Shown here one piece after another: positions 13,162 to 23,944 of a DNA stretch of 64,000 bases. The stretch spans positions 7,440,001-7,504,000 of the forward strand of contig NC_057793.1 in the NCBI RefSeq assembly GCF_014905175.1. The letters are read 5' to 3'. The notes beneath the pieces are model-generated. The model did not search any database, was not told where the DNA came from, and was given only the letters and a program-made list of their open reading frames with translations. Both the position numbers and the translations under genes were made by a program. Position 1 is the first letter of the stretch; the number at the start of each line of letters is the position of its first letter. The DNA is from Aphidius gifuensis. Its lineage: Eukaryota; Arthropoda; Insecta; Hymenoptera; Braconidae.

Positions 13162-14405
13162 TTAAGAATTGTTGAATGAATTGCTGGGTATAACAGTATG
13201 ACAACCACGTTTATTTCTAGTTTGTCTTGGTAAAAATTCTTCTTCAATATTTTTAATTTCACTTGCACCAGTTACTGTCTTTAATGATTTCATTGATATA
13301 TTTTTTTGTTGATCTTTTGTTGTACATCTTACCCAATTTGTTCCATATGATATTGGTGATATTTCACGTTGTTGTTGTTTTTTATCATGGGAATTTAATG
13401 AATCAACAGATATTTCAGATTGATAATCATCATCATAAAATGATGCTCCATCAGTTTTATCAGTTGCTGGTGTTACATCTCTTGCTTGTCGTGGTGTCAT
13501 TCTTCTTTCTCTTTTAAAATCAAAAATTAAATTAAATATTATTAACAAATTATAATAATAATTTTATATATAATAGAAAAATTAATTAATCATAAATAAA
13601 ATTAAAAATTGAATGTTTTTTTTTTGTCATTTCTAAATGTTTTTTTGAAATATAAAAACCTTGATGAAAATCAAATAACCTTCCCGCATCAATTTCAATA
13701 TTTTTTTCTTTAATATTTGTTGTAAATATTTTTGATGTTAATTTATTTATAATATTTTTAATAATATCAACATTTAAAGCTGTTAATAGACCACTTCCAG
13801 ATAATGATATTGATAGTATCCAAGATATCAAACTTGCTGATAATACTGGTGGTTGATTTGGTGGTGGATAAAATGATGACCATACTTTTTGCCACCATGG
13901 AAATGCAATATCACGAAATTCCATATTCTATTTAAATTTAATCAATTTATTAATTATTTCTCAACTAATTAACTATGTTATTATTTTTTTTTAATTATTT
14001 ATTTACGTTATTCCAATAATTCCAGACACTGCAATATAAAACTCTCTGAATAATTAGCCAATGCCAAAGAACAGCATTTATAATTATCCAGCTAAAAGCC
14101 ATCTATAACGAATCATAAATTTATTTTATTAAAAAACAGCTTTTAACTGTACGAGCATTTAAAATTACCTGAAATGTTTTTTTAATTTTTCCATTTGATA
14201 TGTTTAACCAATCAAGTGTCAAGTGTCTCCATATCACAACTGTTATTGCAATGATAATTATGAGAGATGGTAATGTATGAATAAAATCAGGACCAAGTGC
14301 TATTTTTCCATATTCACGATAAACATTATGACGAAGAAATAATATATCTTTTGGTGATGTTAATAATGTTAATACCTGACTTTCCAATGCACTTAGACAG
14401 GACAT
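13162..14405 (-). CDS. Unrecognised multi-pass membrane protein
   Basis: Four exons can be joined in frame: 14405-14169, 14102-14007, 13927-13660 and 13508-13162, giving 315 residues. I do not recognise the family. Visible features are a hydrophobic segment around residues 48-63 (LPSLIIIIAITVVIW), a second around 80-100 rich in Trp and Ile, a short Trp/Pro-rich loop (PWWQKVWSSFYPPP), a third hydrophobic stretch after it (ASLISWILSISLSGSG), then a polar, charged C-terminal tail of about 115 residues with many Ser, Gln and acidic residues. This looks like a three- or four-TM protein with a cytosolic tail. The last intron uses a weaker donor (CAAG|GTTTTT) and was chosen because it restores the frame; without it the third exon ends at a stop at 13586. 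It sits between the SLC6 and MCORP genes, same strand. Confidence 0.7.
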
Positions 14406-15065
14406 GTTAAAATTATTTTTTTCTTCTTATTGAAATTGAAAAATAAACAAAATTCATTTGACATAGAAAATAAAAACATTTGAAAATAGATCAAATAGAA
14501 GAAATTAAAAAAGCTGTGATTCAACTTCAGATTATATATTAATTACGAATGAAAATTTAAAAATACATTTAGAATATTTTTTTTCATTGGGTAATAGTAT
14601 TTTTTATTATTTTATCTATCTGTCTTAATTTTTTTCAAACATTACTATGCTATTGTCAAGTAGCTCAGTTATTTGTAATCAAACAAATAATTTTTTTCAA
14701 ATCAGATAAAAAAAATTACATGCTATTTAAAAAAAAATATTATCTATCAAACTTGATGAGTATTTCAAATTAAAAATAAGTAAATTTACTTTTGTTTTAC
14801 ATAAAAATTAGTAATTCAATTTTAACAACAAGTAATTACTAATTATATTTACTAAATTTTTTAACTTGAAAAATTTTACTATATACACTTATTTATGTAC
14901 ACAAGTAATTAAAAAATTATCACGTTGTTAATTAAATATTTATATAAAAAAATATAATAAAAACTTTAAAACTGTAACAAATAATAATAATAATAATATC
15001 AATAACTAAATTTCAATTAAAAAAAATGTAAATTGATTTTGTTTTTTTATCTTTTTGTTTTCAGT
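14406..15065. other. Intergenic stretch
   Basis: AT-rich spacer between the 3' end of the multicopper-oxidase-related gene and the start of the membrane-protein gene, both on the minus strand. It should hold the promoter of the latter and the poly(A) region of the former. I see no clear TATA box or further exon. Confidence 0.5.
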
Positions 15066-17983
15066 CTAGATGAGAAAATAGTCAGGCCCAACAAAAGATC
15101 CACATTTGGGAAATTCATTTGGTGGTGGTACCATGTCACCAACATCACCAACTTGAAGTATCACATCAAGGCCACGTGTCCACTCAAATGCATGCTCATC
15201 ACGTAACATCCAGTAGCCTTGTATTAAATAAATTAATAAATTATTATATAATTATTTAAAAAACAATATTCCCTTGATAAACAAGTATATCACTTGGGAA
15301 TTGTGATTATTGAATAATCTAAATATTCACCTGGATTATCAGCCTTGAAACGAATAGCAACTGCACTGTATTTTGGTACAACAACAGTGTCTTTTAATAT
15401 TGGTGAATCTAAATTTCTTAAAAATAAACGATTATTATCATCCATATCTTTAATTTCTTCAAGACTTTTTTTATCACCAAGATATCTTGCACCAACGACA
15501 TAAAAATTATAACCATGAAGATGAAAAACAAGATCATCACGTCCAGCTTTAAACGAAAAATAATTTTATAATACAAGTAAATTATAAAAATTAAATAATT
15601 CAATGTTTAAAAAATTACCTTGATCTATCAAAATTAATTCAACAGTTGATCCCAATGATATTTTTTTAATATTAACACACTCACAAGATTGTTCAGGTTT
15701 ATTATTACGACATTTGTATGTTGTTTTTGGATCAAATTCTGAACAAATAATATCATAAGGTATATCAACACCTTGTGTTAATAATGGTGATGATGGATAT
15801 GTAAAAGATCCATTATTAATATTCATTTTCATCTCAAATTCACCTACAAAAAACAAAATCAATTAATAATAATTAATTAGAAAAACAATTAAAATTAAAT
15901 GGCAAACCTAATATTTCTGAAGATTGCATAACTTGATTAATTGGAAGATAAATTTTTTCATCGACATTTAATTTTTGCAAATTGAATGGAATTTTTTTAA
16001 TTGATTTTAATTCACTTCCACAAATTGCATTGGCTGTACCACACTTGTCAACTGGATTTGTCGTTAGTTCATTATAGATAATTCCATTTATTTTCTGTTG
16101 TTGATTAGGTTTTTTTAATGATGATAATGTATCTTGATTATGTCCTTGGTACTTTAATAATGCTGTACCACTTATTGGTGTTGAACTACAGCCTTTTTCT
16201 TCATCAACATTAATTTTATAAATTGATATTTCATTATCTGTTGTTAAAACAATATCTGCTCTTTCACCTGTAATTTAAAAACCCACAATATAATAAGTAT
16301 TTTATTTATAAATATATATTGTATATAAAAAATATTATTTACCTTTAGCAAGAGTTAATGATTTGATAATTTTTGGATGAATTGAATTACCATCAAGTGC
16401 AATTATTAACATGCTATGTTTTTCAATAGTTACTGTAACTGGACATGAGCCAGCACCACCAGCATTTGCAATTCTAAAACGATATTTTTTATTAAAATTA
16501 ACATTAAATTCTGTCAATGGTACAAGTGGTCCATCATCTTGTCTTCCTTTTCCATTGATCAATAACAGTGCTGGTTTTTTAGGCAAATCAGTTAACATTG
16601 AATGATGCCATTGAGATATTAGCAGGACATTATTTGGGTCATCAATGTCATATAAATTTTTATGAGGTTCTTGAAGATCAGCTTGTCTAACAATCAACGA
16701 GCCAAAAATACCGTTTGATACATCAGACGCTTGAAAATAAAATAAATTGTATAAAATTAAAATATGGTTACAATGTTTTTCTCTTTGTGGTAGGTCATCA
16801 TTTTATTTTTATTAAATTGTATAGCTAATAGAAATATAATATTTATAACAAGTAATTAGTTTAAGAAATAACCTGAATGTGAATGCCAAAGATGTGTTCC
16901 TGGTACTGATGCACGAAATTTATATTGAAACGTCGTGTAACTTGGTATTGGACATTGAGTTACTAACGGTACACCATCCATCCATGGTGTCTCAAGTTGA
17001 TTTTGTCCACGCCAATGTATTGCTGCTGCTTTTCCTGGCAATCTATTTATCACATCAACCACAAGAATATCATTTTGACAAACCTATTTGACAAATAAAC
17101 AATTATTATTTATATATTTATTTTTTACTTTCAATTTTTTTCAAACAATTTATTACCTGAATACTTGGACCAGGTAATTGACGATTTACAGTGAGAATAC
17201 CCCGACGATGTCCATCAACAGAAATACAATGATTTTCTAAACATGACGTTTCATTTATTGGACAATCACTACATGCTCTGTTGAAAATAAAAAAACATAA
17301 TACTATTTTAATGATATCAAGTTTTAATATGAAAAATTCATTATGTAACGGTTTTTTTTTTTTTTGTTTCTGCAATAACTAATCTCAAGTGCACTGTCTA
17401 ATAATGTTTATGTTTAACCGTTACGTTAACTCTGATGCAACAATGCTCATGCATATTTGCTTGTTTATTTTATTTTTTTTTATTGTTATTCACGCTTATT
17501 GTATTGTAATAATAATTTTTATAAAAAATTTTCTTTTATGTCTAGACAAAGTAAATTTATTTGTTGTAGAAAAATAATAAATGGCTGGTTTTTTTTTTTT
17601 AAATATTCAATTTATTATTGCTTACTTGCTCAATGAGTGGAACGGCTCGAGAATTAATTTCACACGACAAATCATTGGCCAGTCGAGATGATGACATGGT
17701 CGATCACAGGATAAAAATGTTTGTTCTGAATCAAAAAATAAATAAAAATATTAGTTTAGATTTATTTTTATTCAAAGAATTAGCTAATTATTTTTTCTTC
17801 TATTTTATTTATAAATTAACAGAAGGAGGTTTACTCACTGGGTGTATAATTATTGACATGTAAAAATGTCGCTGCTGATAAAGTCATAGAAATTATAATA
17901 ATTATACGTTTAAATTTTGTAACCGGATTTATTTTATCATCATGATCACGATTATTTAATATTTTTTCTGATATATAAAACAT
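15066..17983 (-). CDS. MCORP: Multicopper-oxidase-related protein lacking most copper ligands
   Basis: Nine exons: 17983-17839, 17725-17626, 17277-17157, 17083-16873, 16729-16343, 16267-15908, 15843-15619, 15546-15331 and 15217-15066; 638 residues, phases consistent. The three-cupredoxin fold of insect laccases is evident (a Cys-rich start, then PWMDGVPLVTQCPI, GTHLWHSHSG, FHLHGYNFYVVG and GYWML...VILQVGD). The copper sites are broken. Motif 1 is HWRG (145-148) instead of HWHG. Motif 2, HSH (189-191), is intact. Motif 3 keeps HLH (525-527) but has Leu522 at the type 1 His position. Motif 4, normally HCH...H, reads R594-D595-E596...E600. Five of eleven usual ligands remain, so oxidase activity is not expected. 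This matches the known insect class called MCORP, a conserved non-enzymatic relative of laccase. The listed first exon encodes an N-terminal signal-anchor-like segment; another first exon exists at 20400-20475. Confidence 0.88.
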
Positions 17984-20399
17984 TTTTTTTTTAATTTTAA
18001 TTATCGCACTCGTTTAAATACATCAGTATTGATTATCCCCTAAATTCTAAATAAATTTTTTACATATAAATTATTTAAATTTAATAAAAAAAAAATATAT
18101 ATTTTTATAATTATTTAACTGTTGTTTTTAAATACTCAAAATGTTTTTAGGTCGAAGTCTTGGAACTGTCGATATATTGCTTTTTTTTATTCTTTCAAAA
18201 TTTGTAATTTTTTAAACTTCATGATGCAGGTGGTTTGTTTGTCTCAAAACCAGGCCAAGGACCATTGAAAAAAAAATACGTAAATTTAATTTCAAATTTA
18301 TCCGAGTATTTTTTGTAATATAATCAACTTTATATTAATATTTAATAAATATATACGCAACGACAATTTAATCAACAAAAAAAACTAATAGAAAATTTTT
18401 TTTATTTTTCTAAATATTGTATTTATTGCTATGACAAAATAATAAAATATAAATTTATTATGAAACTTGAATTCATTAATAAATTTATCAAATAATTTAA
18501 ATAAACAAATAAAATATATTTCTAATGCCACGAGTAATTTCAAATGTCTATTAAACTTTATACCAAAAAAAAAAAAAAAAAAAAAAAAAAATAATAACTA
18601 CATGAAGTGTCGTTTGTATCAGTCGATCGACTGAAGTAAATTTCTCTGTGAAACAAGTCCCAACTGCTATAAACGAAAGGAAAAGTAAAAATAATAAATG
18701 TAGATATTTTTATATGTATATTTTTTATTCCTTAGACATAACCAATACATTTATTTTTTTACTGTCCCCCAAAATATCAACGAAGAAATATATAAAAAAA
18801 AAAATTGAACAAAAAAAAACTATATACAATCCTTTCAAAATGACCTATATAAACAATTTCTTCATCATCAATGATTAATGATAACTAATATTAAATAAAA
18901 AAAAAAAAATAATATTCTAAAGAAGACGAACAAAAAAATACTTGAACATTTCAAAGTAAAGAAAAAAATATAATTGAATAAAAAAAAAATAGTGAAAGTT
19001 GTCATTTAAAAATTACATATAATATTGCATATATATTTTAAAAATTTAAAAAATATTATAAATATATGAAGGATAAAATAAATTTTGTATTTTAGATTTT
19101 TGTCTGGAGGATTAAGTTGGCATCTTGCTCGACCACTTGGCCACTTTCATCTCACGACCTTTCTCCTTTTTATTAAATGTATATGTCTACACAATAATTT
19201 CGCTTTCGCTCAACTATATTACTTCCATTTGATCATTTTTTTAAAAAACTCCCACTTCAATTATTGTCACTTGATCAAGTTGGAAAGCAGTTAATATATT
19301 TTTAATCTCTAAAATTCAATGATCATGTTGATCTATTTATGATTTTAATTTCTTATTTTAATATTAATTTATTAATTGGCGTCAACTTATAATATTTTAC
19401 TACTTTTTTTGGCCTTTTTTTCTTTTTGTAATTCAATATTTAATCGTGACCCAATATTAATATACTCGTTTTCTAATAAATTAGTGTTAAATAAATAATT
19501 ATAAATTTTTTTTAATGGGTATTTGGTTTAATGAAAATAAATAATAACTTGAAAGTTCACTAGTTTCAATCGTGCCATGTATATGAGGTGAATAAAACCG
19601 GTTTTATTTTTATTTTTGCAGATGGAATATTTTTACCAATTATTTTCAACGGTACATGATACAGGATATAATGTTTTGAATGAAATTCAATAATAAAAAC
19701 AATAATAAATTTTCTTTATGATAAATAGTTAAAAATAATTTTTATTTATTAAAAAAAAAATATATTTATAAATTCAAAATTCATTTGGCTTGAAGATTAA
19801 ATGTGAAAAAAAAATTATTATTCAAAATTATTGAATATTTAATAAACAAACTGATTATTTAATTTATTTTTTGAAATTTTAAAAAAGAAATTTCTTTAAA
19901 TAAATTATCAAGTGATGATATATTTTTATTTTTCGAATTTTTTTTTCGATTTTGTGGATATGCAATATTTTTCAATAAATTTATGCAAATTATTTACATT
20001 TTTTTCTTTTCATTTTTTTGTTTATTGTAATAATAACTTTCACCGTTGTCGATCAACAAATATAATTAATATATTATACATACTATTTATTTGTAAATGC
20101 TTAATTTTCTTTTAATAATTTTCACTGTTAATAATACAAAATTTCACATCATAAAATATAATTTTAAAAAGATCATAAAATTTAATAATTTGAAAAAATA
20201 ATCATTGTCATAAAAGATAATATTAAAACATAGAGAAATTATAATAAATAATATTCCGAGAAATTTTTAAACGTTTAAAAAATTAAAAAACAAATTGATA
20301 ATTTACCAGCCAATAAAATTGATATTTTTTTTGTAAAAAAAAAACATTAACATTATACAAATTGAATAAAAATAAAAAAATACAATGTCAATAACTTAC
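17984..20399. other. Non-coding stretch, probable MCORP intron
   Basis: AT-rich DNA between the two candidate first exons of the multicopper-oxidase-related gene. It includes a run of about 26 A near 18565 and a region at 19100-19200 with somewhat higher GC. A frame at 19085-19294 (plus) has no start context or family match and is not called. Confidence 0.5.
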
Positions 20400-20475
20400 C
20401 AGGAATTGGTGTGAAATAAATAATTGTCGCAACAACAGATCCAAGACCCACAAAAATTGCAAATCTAAATAGCAT
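20400..20475 (-). CDS. MCORP: Alternative first coding exon of the MCORP gene
   Basis: On the minus strand an ATG at 20475 opens 25 codons, MLFRFAIFVGLGSVVATI and onward, a basic start followed by a hydrophobic core as in a signal peptide. They end at a strong donor CCTG|GTAAGT (phase 1). The exon at 17725 accepts phase 1, so joining gives ...TPIP-E-QTFLSC... in frame, exactly parallel to the proximal first exon (...NNYTP-K-QTFLSC...). The resulting form would have 615 residues. No other minus-strand coding exon lies between. The assignment is inference from phase, strand and position. Confidence 0.6.
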
Positions 20476-21169
20476 GATGACCTAAAATCAAAAACAGTTT
20501 TTCTTTTTGTGTGTCATTACTGTTATCCCTAACAAAACAATAAATAAACAACTTATTAATTTAAAAAACCTAAAAAATGCACTTAATTAATTATTAGGAT
20601 TTTATTGTTATAAATATATATTTTTTTTAAATAAAAATAAAGCCAACTGACAAGTAAATAGGTGATGAAGAAGTGGTCGGTGTCGTAGTCGCAGTAACAC
20701 TAGCTGCACGAGACAAGTTCATTGCCAGGTAGAGAGTTGATCCGTTCATTAAATAAATAAATAAATAAAAAACAACAACATACACATTGAATAAAAAAAA
20801 ATAAAAAACAAGTTAGCATATATATAAGACAAAACAGGAAGGATCTTTTCATCTACCAGAGAGCCTCGATTCTAGTATGAAAAAAATACATTCACCAAAT
20901 AGTTTAAATAAAAGAGGACATCATTTTTTTTTTTTCAAAATAACAATCACTCATTTTCTATACTTCTTTTAATTTCAATAAATGTTTTATATTGCTCTAA
21001 AATAATTCGAGAGTTTGTGTTTTATATTGTACAAATTATACGGAAGTAAAAAAAAATAGCATGAAATTTTTTCATGCGTTAAAATAAATGCAATAACATA
21101 CACGATATATATTGAAGAAGAGAAAACGCGAAAAAAAATAATATAATTTGAATAATTTTTTTAAAAAAC

Positions 21170-21285
21170 GTGACATGATTGTTGGTAAAGAGATTTTTTT
21201 TCTTTAAATATGTAATAAATCTAGGTAAGGCTAGTTATTATAAAATAAGAAAAAAATATTTTGCTGTATTTGTTATTTATATCAA
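21170..21285 (+). repeat. Direct duplication, copy A, with splice-donor-like core
   Basis: Shares with 21759-21865 the order GACATG-TTGTTGGTAAA, an A/T spacer, AGGTAAGGCTAGT-ATT, and TGTTATTT further on. The central CTAG|GTAAGG looks like a strong splice donor, so this may be a duplicated 5' untranslated exon of Rad17. Confidence 0.6.
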
Positions 21286-21758
21286 TAATTTCATCCTATT
21301 TTGTTTATAATTATTTATTTTATCTATAGAATATATTTATTATTAAAAAAAAGAGTTTTATATATAGGACATATTTAAAACGTGGACTGTACATCAAAGA
21401 TGGCGGTGTTATCTTTCGAAATATTTCGAAAAATATATATTTCGAAAATTTTTCAAAAGTATTTTCGTATTAACAGTGTATTGTAATTATTAATAACAAT
21501 TATAAATATAAAAAAATAATTAGAGTAGTTTATTAATACGCTAAATTATTAAAATTATTTTATTATTCATTTTTCTTTTTCTTTTTTCGTAATTTAAATG
21601 TGAAATTTTGATAAAAATATCCAACAAAAGTCCTAATACAAATACTAAATTGTATTTTATGTTTTTAATATCAATGGACAATGAATAACACAATTGAATA
21701 ATTAATTAATTAATAATTTCATTTCAAAAAAAGTCCACCTTTTTAAAAACCGATTACA

Positions 21759-21865
21759 GCGACATGTTTGTTGGTAAAAAAGAAAATTATATTTAGAAAA
21801 GTCAGGTAAGGCTAGTCATTGAATAATAATAAAAAAAATATTCTGTTATTGTTATTTGTTGTGAA
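21759..21865 (+). repeat. Direct duplication, copy B, with splice-donor-like core
   Basis: Second copy of the segment at 21170-21285, 589 bp downstream, diverged by substitutions and small indels. The donor-like core is TCAG|GTAAGG. It ends about 55 bp before the Rad17 start codon. Confidence 0.6.
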
Positions 21866-21920
21866 AAAAATATATCTTTAGAGTTTAGATAAATTATATT
21901 GAATAGTTAAACAATAAAAA

Positions 21921-23532
21921 ATGCCACCAATAAAAAAAATTGTGAGTAATAAATTTGTAGAAATAATTATTTACATTTATTGTTAATTATTTTATTTATT
22001 AAACAGAAAAGCAATGGTGCATGGACACTGTCAAATTTCGATTTTGGACCATCAAAAAATTCAACAGAAATTATCAATAAACCAAAAATGAAAAAAAAAA
22101 TAATTACAGCTGATGATGATGATGATCTTGATGTGGTATATTGTAAAATTCCAAAAATAAACGATAAAAAAATGAATAATTTTTCAGCAATATTAAATGC
22201 CTGCGAGCCAAAAGAGTCATCACATTTATCAGTTAGTAAACAAAAACAAAATGAATTGGCTGATTGGTTGTGTTTCAAAACAATTAGAGGTAAACCAAGA
22301 ATTCTAGTCCTGTCTGGACCATCTGGATGTGGCAAGACAATTGCATTAAAAGTATTAGCTAAAGAAAGTGGCTTTGATGTTGTTGAATGGATTACACCAA
22401 TGGACACTGGTGTCATTGATGATTGTAATAAACAATTTTACACTTTACATAAATTAAAAATTAAATTATTAACTGCTTAATATTGTTATCATATTTTTAG
22501 ATTCATCAACAAGACATAGTGATAAATTTTTTGACTTTCTCATACGAACAACAAGATACAATTCAGTATTCAATTGTAATGACAGACGTCTCATGCTTGT
22601 CAAAGATATACCAAATATATATTTTTTCGAAAAAGAAAACTTTCATAATTTACTTGAGTAAGTTTTATAATTTATATCAGTTATTAATTTACCCTAATAA
22701 ATTATTTATATATTTAATTTTCAGTCAGTATATGAAAATGGGACGTGAACCATTAGTTTTTGTTGTTGCTGATTCAGAATCAAGTCGTGTACTTTATAAT
22801 TTATTTCCACAAGATATTATTGATAAGTATGAAATTGATACAATAAATATACCATCAACAACACCAACAGCTATGAAAAATATGATTAAAAGAATATCAA
22901 GTATTCTAAATAAAAATGCTGGACATATGCTTGACATAAAACAAGATAATATTGATGAAGTATTGTCAAATAGTATTGGTGATGTTAGAAGTACAATTTA
23001 TAATTTAATATTTTCATCATTAAAAGTAACAAATGAAAATTTACAAAAAGATTGTGGATCACGTGGTGAAAGTTTAGGTTTACTTCATGGTATTGGACGT
23101 GTTATTAATCCAAAAAAAATTAATAATGGTAATGAATGGAAATTTGCACATAATCCAGATGATATTGCTTCATATTTTCAATCACAATCATCAATGTTTT
23201 TATATTTTTTACAAGAAAATTATATAAATACAATATCAACTATTGAAGAAGTTGATAAATGTGCTGAAATAATGAGTTTATGTGATACATTTAATTCACA
23301 ATGGCAAGATATTAATTTAATTAAAACAAATTTATCAATTTGTATACGTGGTGTTATGATTAATAATAAAAATCCAGTAACTAAATGGAATCCAGTTAGA
23401 AAACCAAAATCAGATGAACTTAAAATACGTAGAGATTTAACAATTGCTGAAGAAAATTATTATAAAAAAATTATTAATCCAAAATTAGATAAAAATACAA
23501 TTGATCCTGATAATATTATTGATGATAATTAA
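21921..23532 (+). CDS. Rad17: Checkpoint clamp loader RAD17
   Basis: Four exons: 21921-21941, 22007-22424, 22501-22657 and 22725-23532; 467 residues. Rad17 replaces the large subunit of replication factor C and, with RFC2-5, loads the 9-1-1 clamp on damaged DNA to activate ATR signalling. The first exon codes only MPPIKKI. The Walker A motif GPSGCGKT is at 111-118, followed by the Rad17-type link ALKVLAKESGFDVVEWITP. The Walker B region reads LMLVKDIPN (177-185), where relatives usually have V-E-D, so Lys181 replaces the acidic residue. The sensor-like SIGDVRSTIYNL and the C-terminal helical half follow. Length is short compared with vertebrate Rad17 but close to other insects. The tail is Lys/Asp-rich. 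The true transcript start is probably near 21400. Confidence 0.9.
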
Positions 23533-23944
23533 AATATTTTTTTCTCTTATTATTGTATCTTTAGTAAATTTATAATAATTTTTTGTATTTTAATATTAAT
23601 AAAAGAATTTTTTTTTATATCTTATGTAATATTTTATTATCTAGATAATAAAATTTCATCATTATCTCATCTGTTTAATGACAACAAGACAGACAAGACA
23701 CAATCTGACACATTCAAGTAAATATTTTTAGTGTAGTTGTGTACATTTTAGTGTCATCAACACTGAAAATTGATAAATAAAACTAATAAATTTGATTAAA
23801 AGTCTCGAAAAATAGATGTACCATCAATATTTAATAATGATTAATTATTAAAAATAATAAAATTAATGTTAGAAAAATAGAATTAACGTCGAAACATAAA
23901 AAACAACATAATACATAACCTAAGAAATAATAAAATAAATAAAC
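23533..23944. other. Rad17-WASHC4 intergenic region
   Basis: About 410 bp of AT-rich DNA between two plus-strand genes. It should carry the Rad17 poly(A) site and the WASHC4 promoter. I see no distinct motif. Confidence 0.5.

Larger units (their letters stand above)
20476..21920. other. Divergent intergenic region between MCORP (minus) and Rad17 (plus)
   Basis: This spacer must hold the distal MCORP promoter and the Rad17 promoter. It contains AAGATGGCGGTG at 21397, a common core-promoter-like context, followed by three TTTCGAAA motifs within 45 bp (21415-21455). It also holds a duplicated segment listed separately. Confidence 0.5.

Noticed and set aside
13263..13517. 84-codon plus-strand frame
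   Set aside because: Antisense shadow of the last exon of the unrecognised membrane protein.
19085..19294. 69-codon plus-strand frame after a TATTTTAG acceptor-like site
   Set aside because: No start codon or partner exon; the phase from the 8580 donor leads to a stop within seven codons.
21967..22416. 149-codon minus-strand frame
   Set aside because: Antisense of the Rad17 second exon; the plus strand carries Walker A and matches the family.
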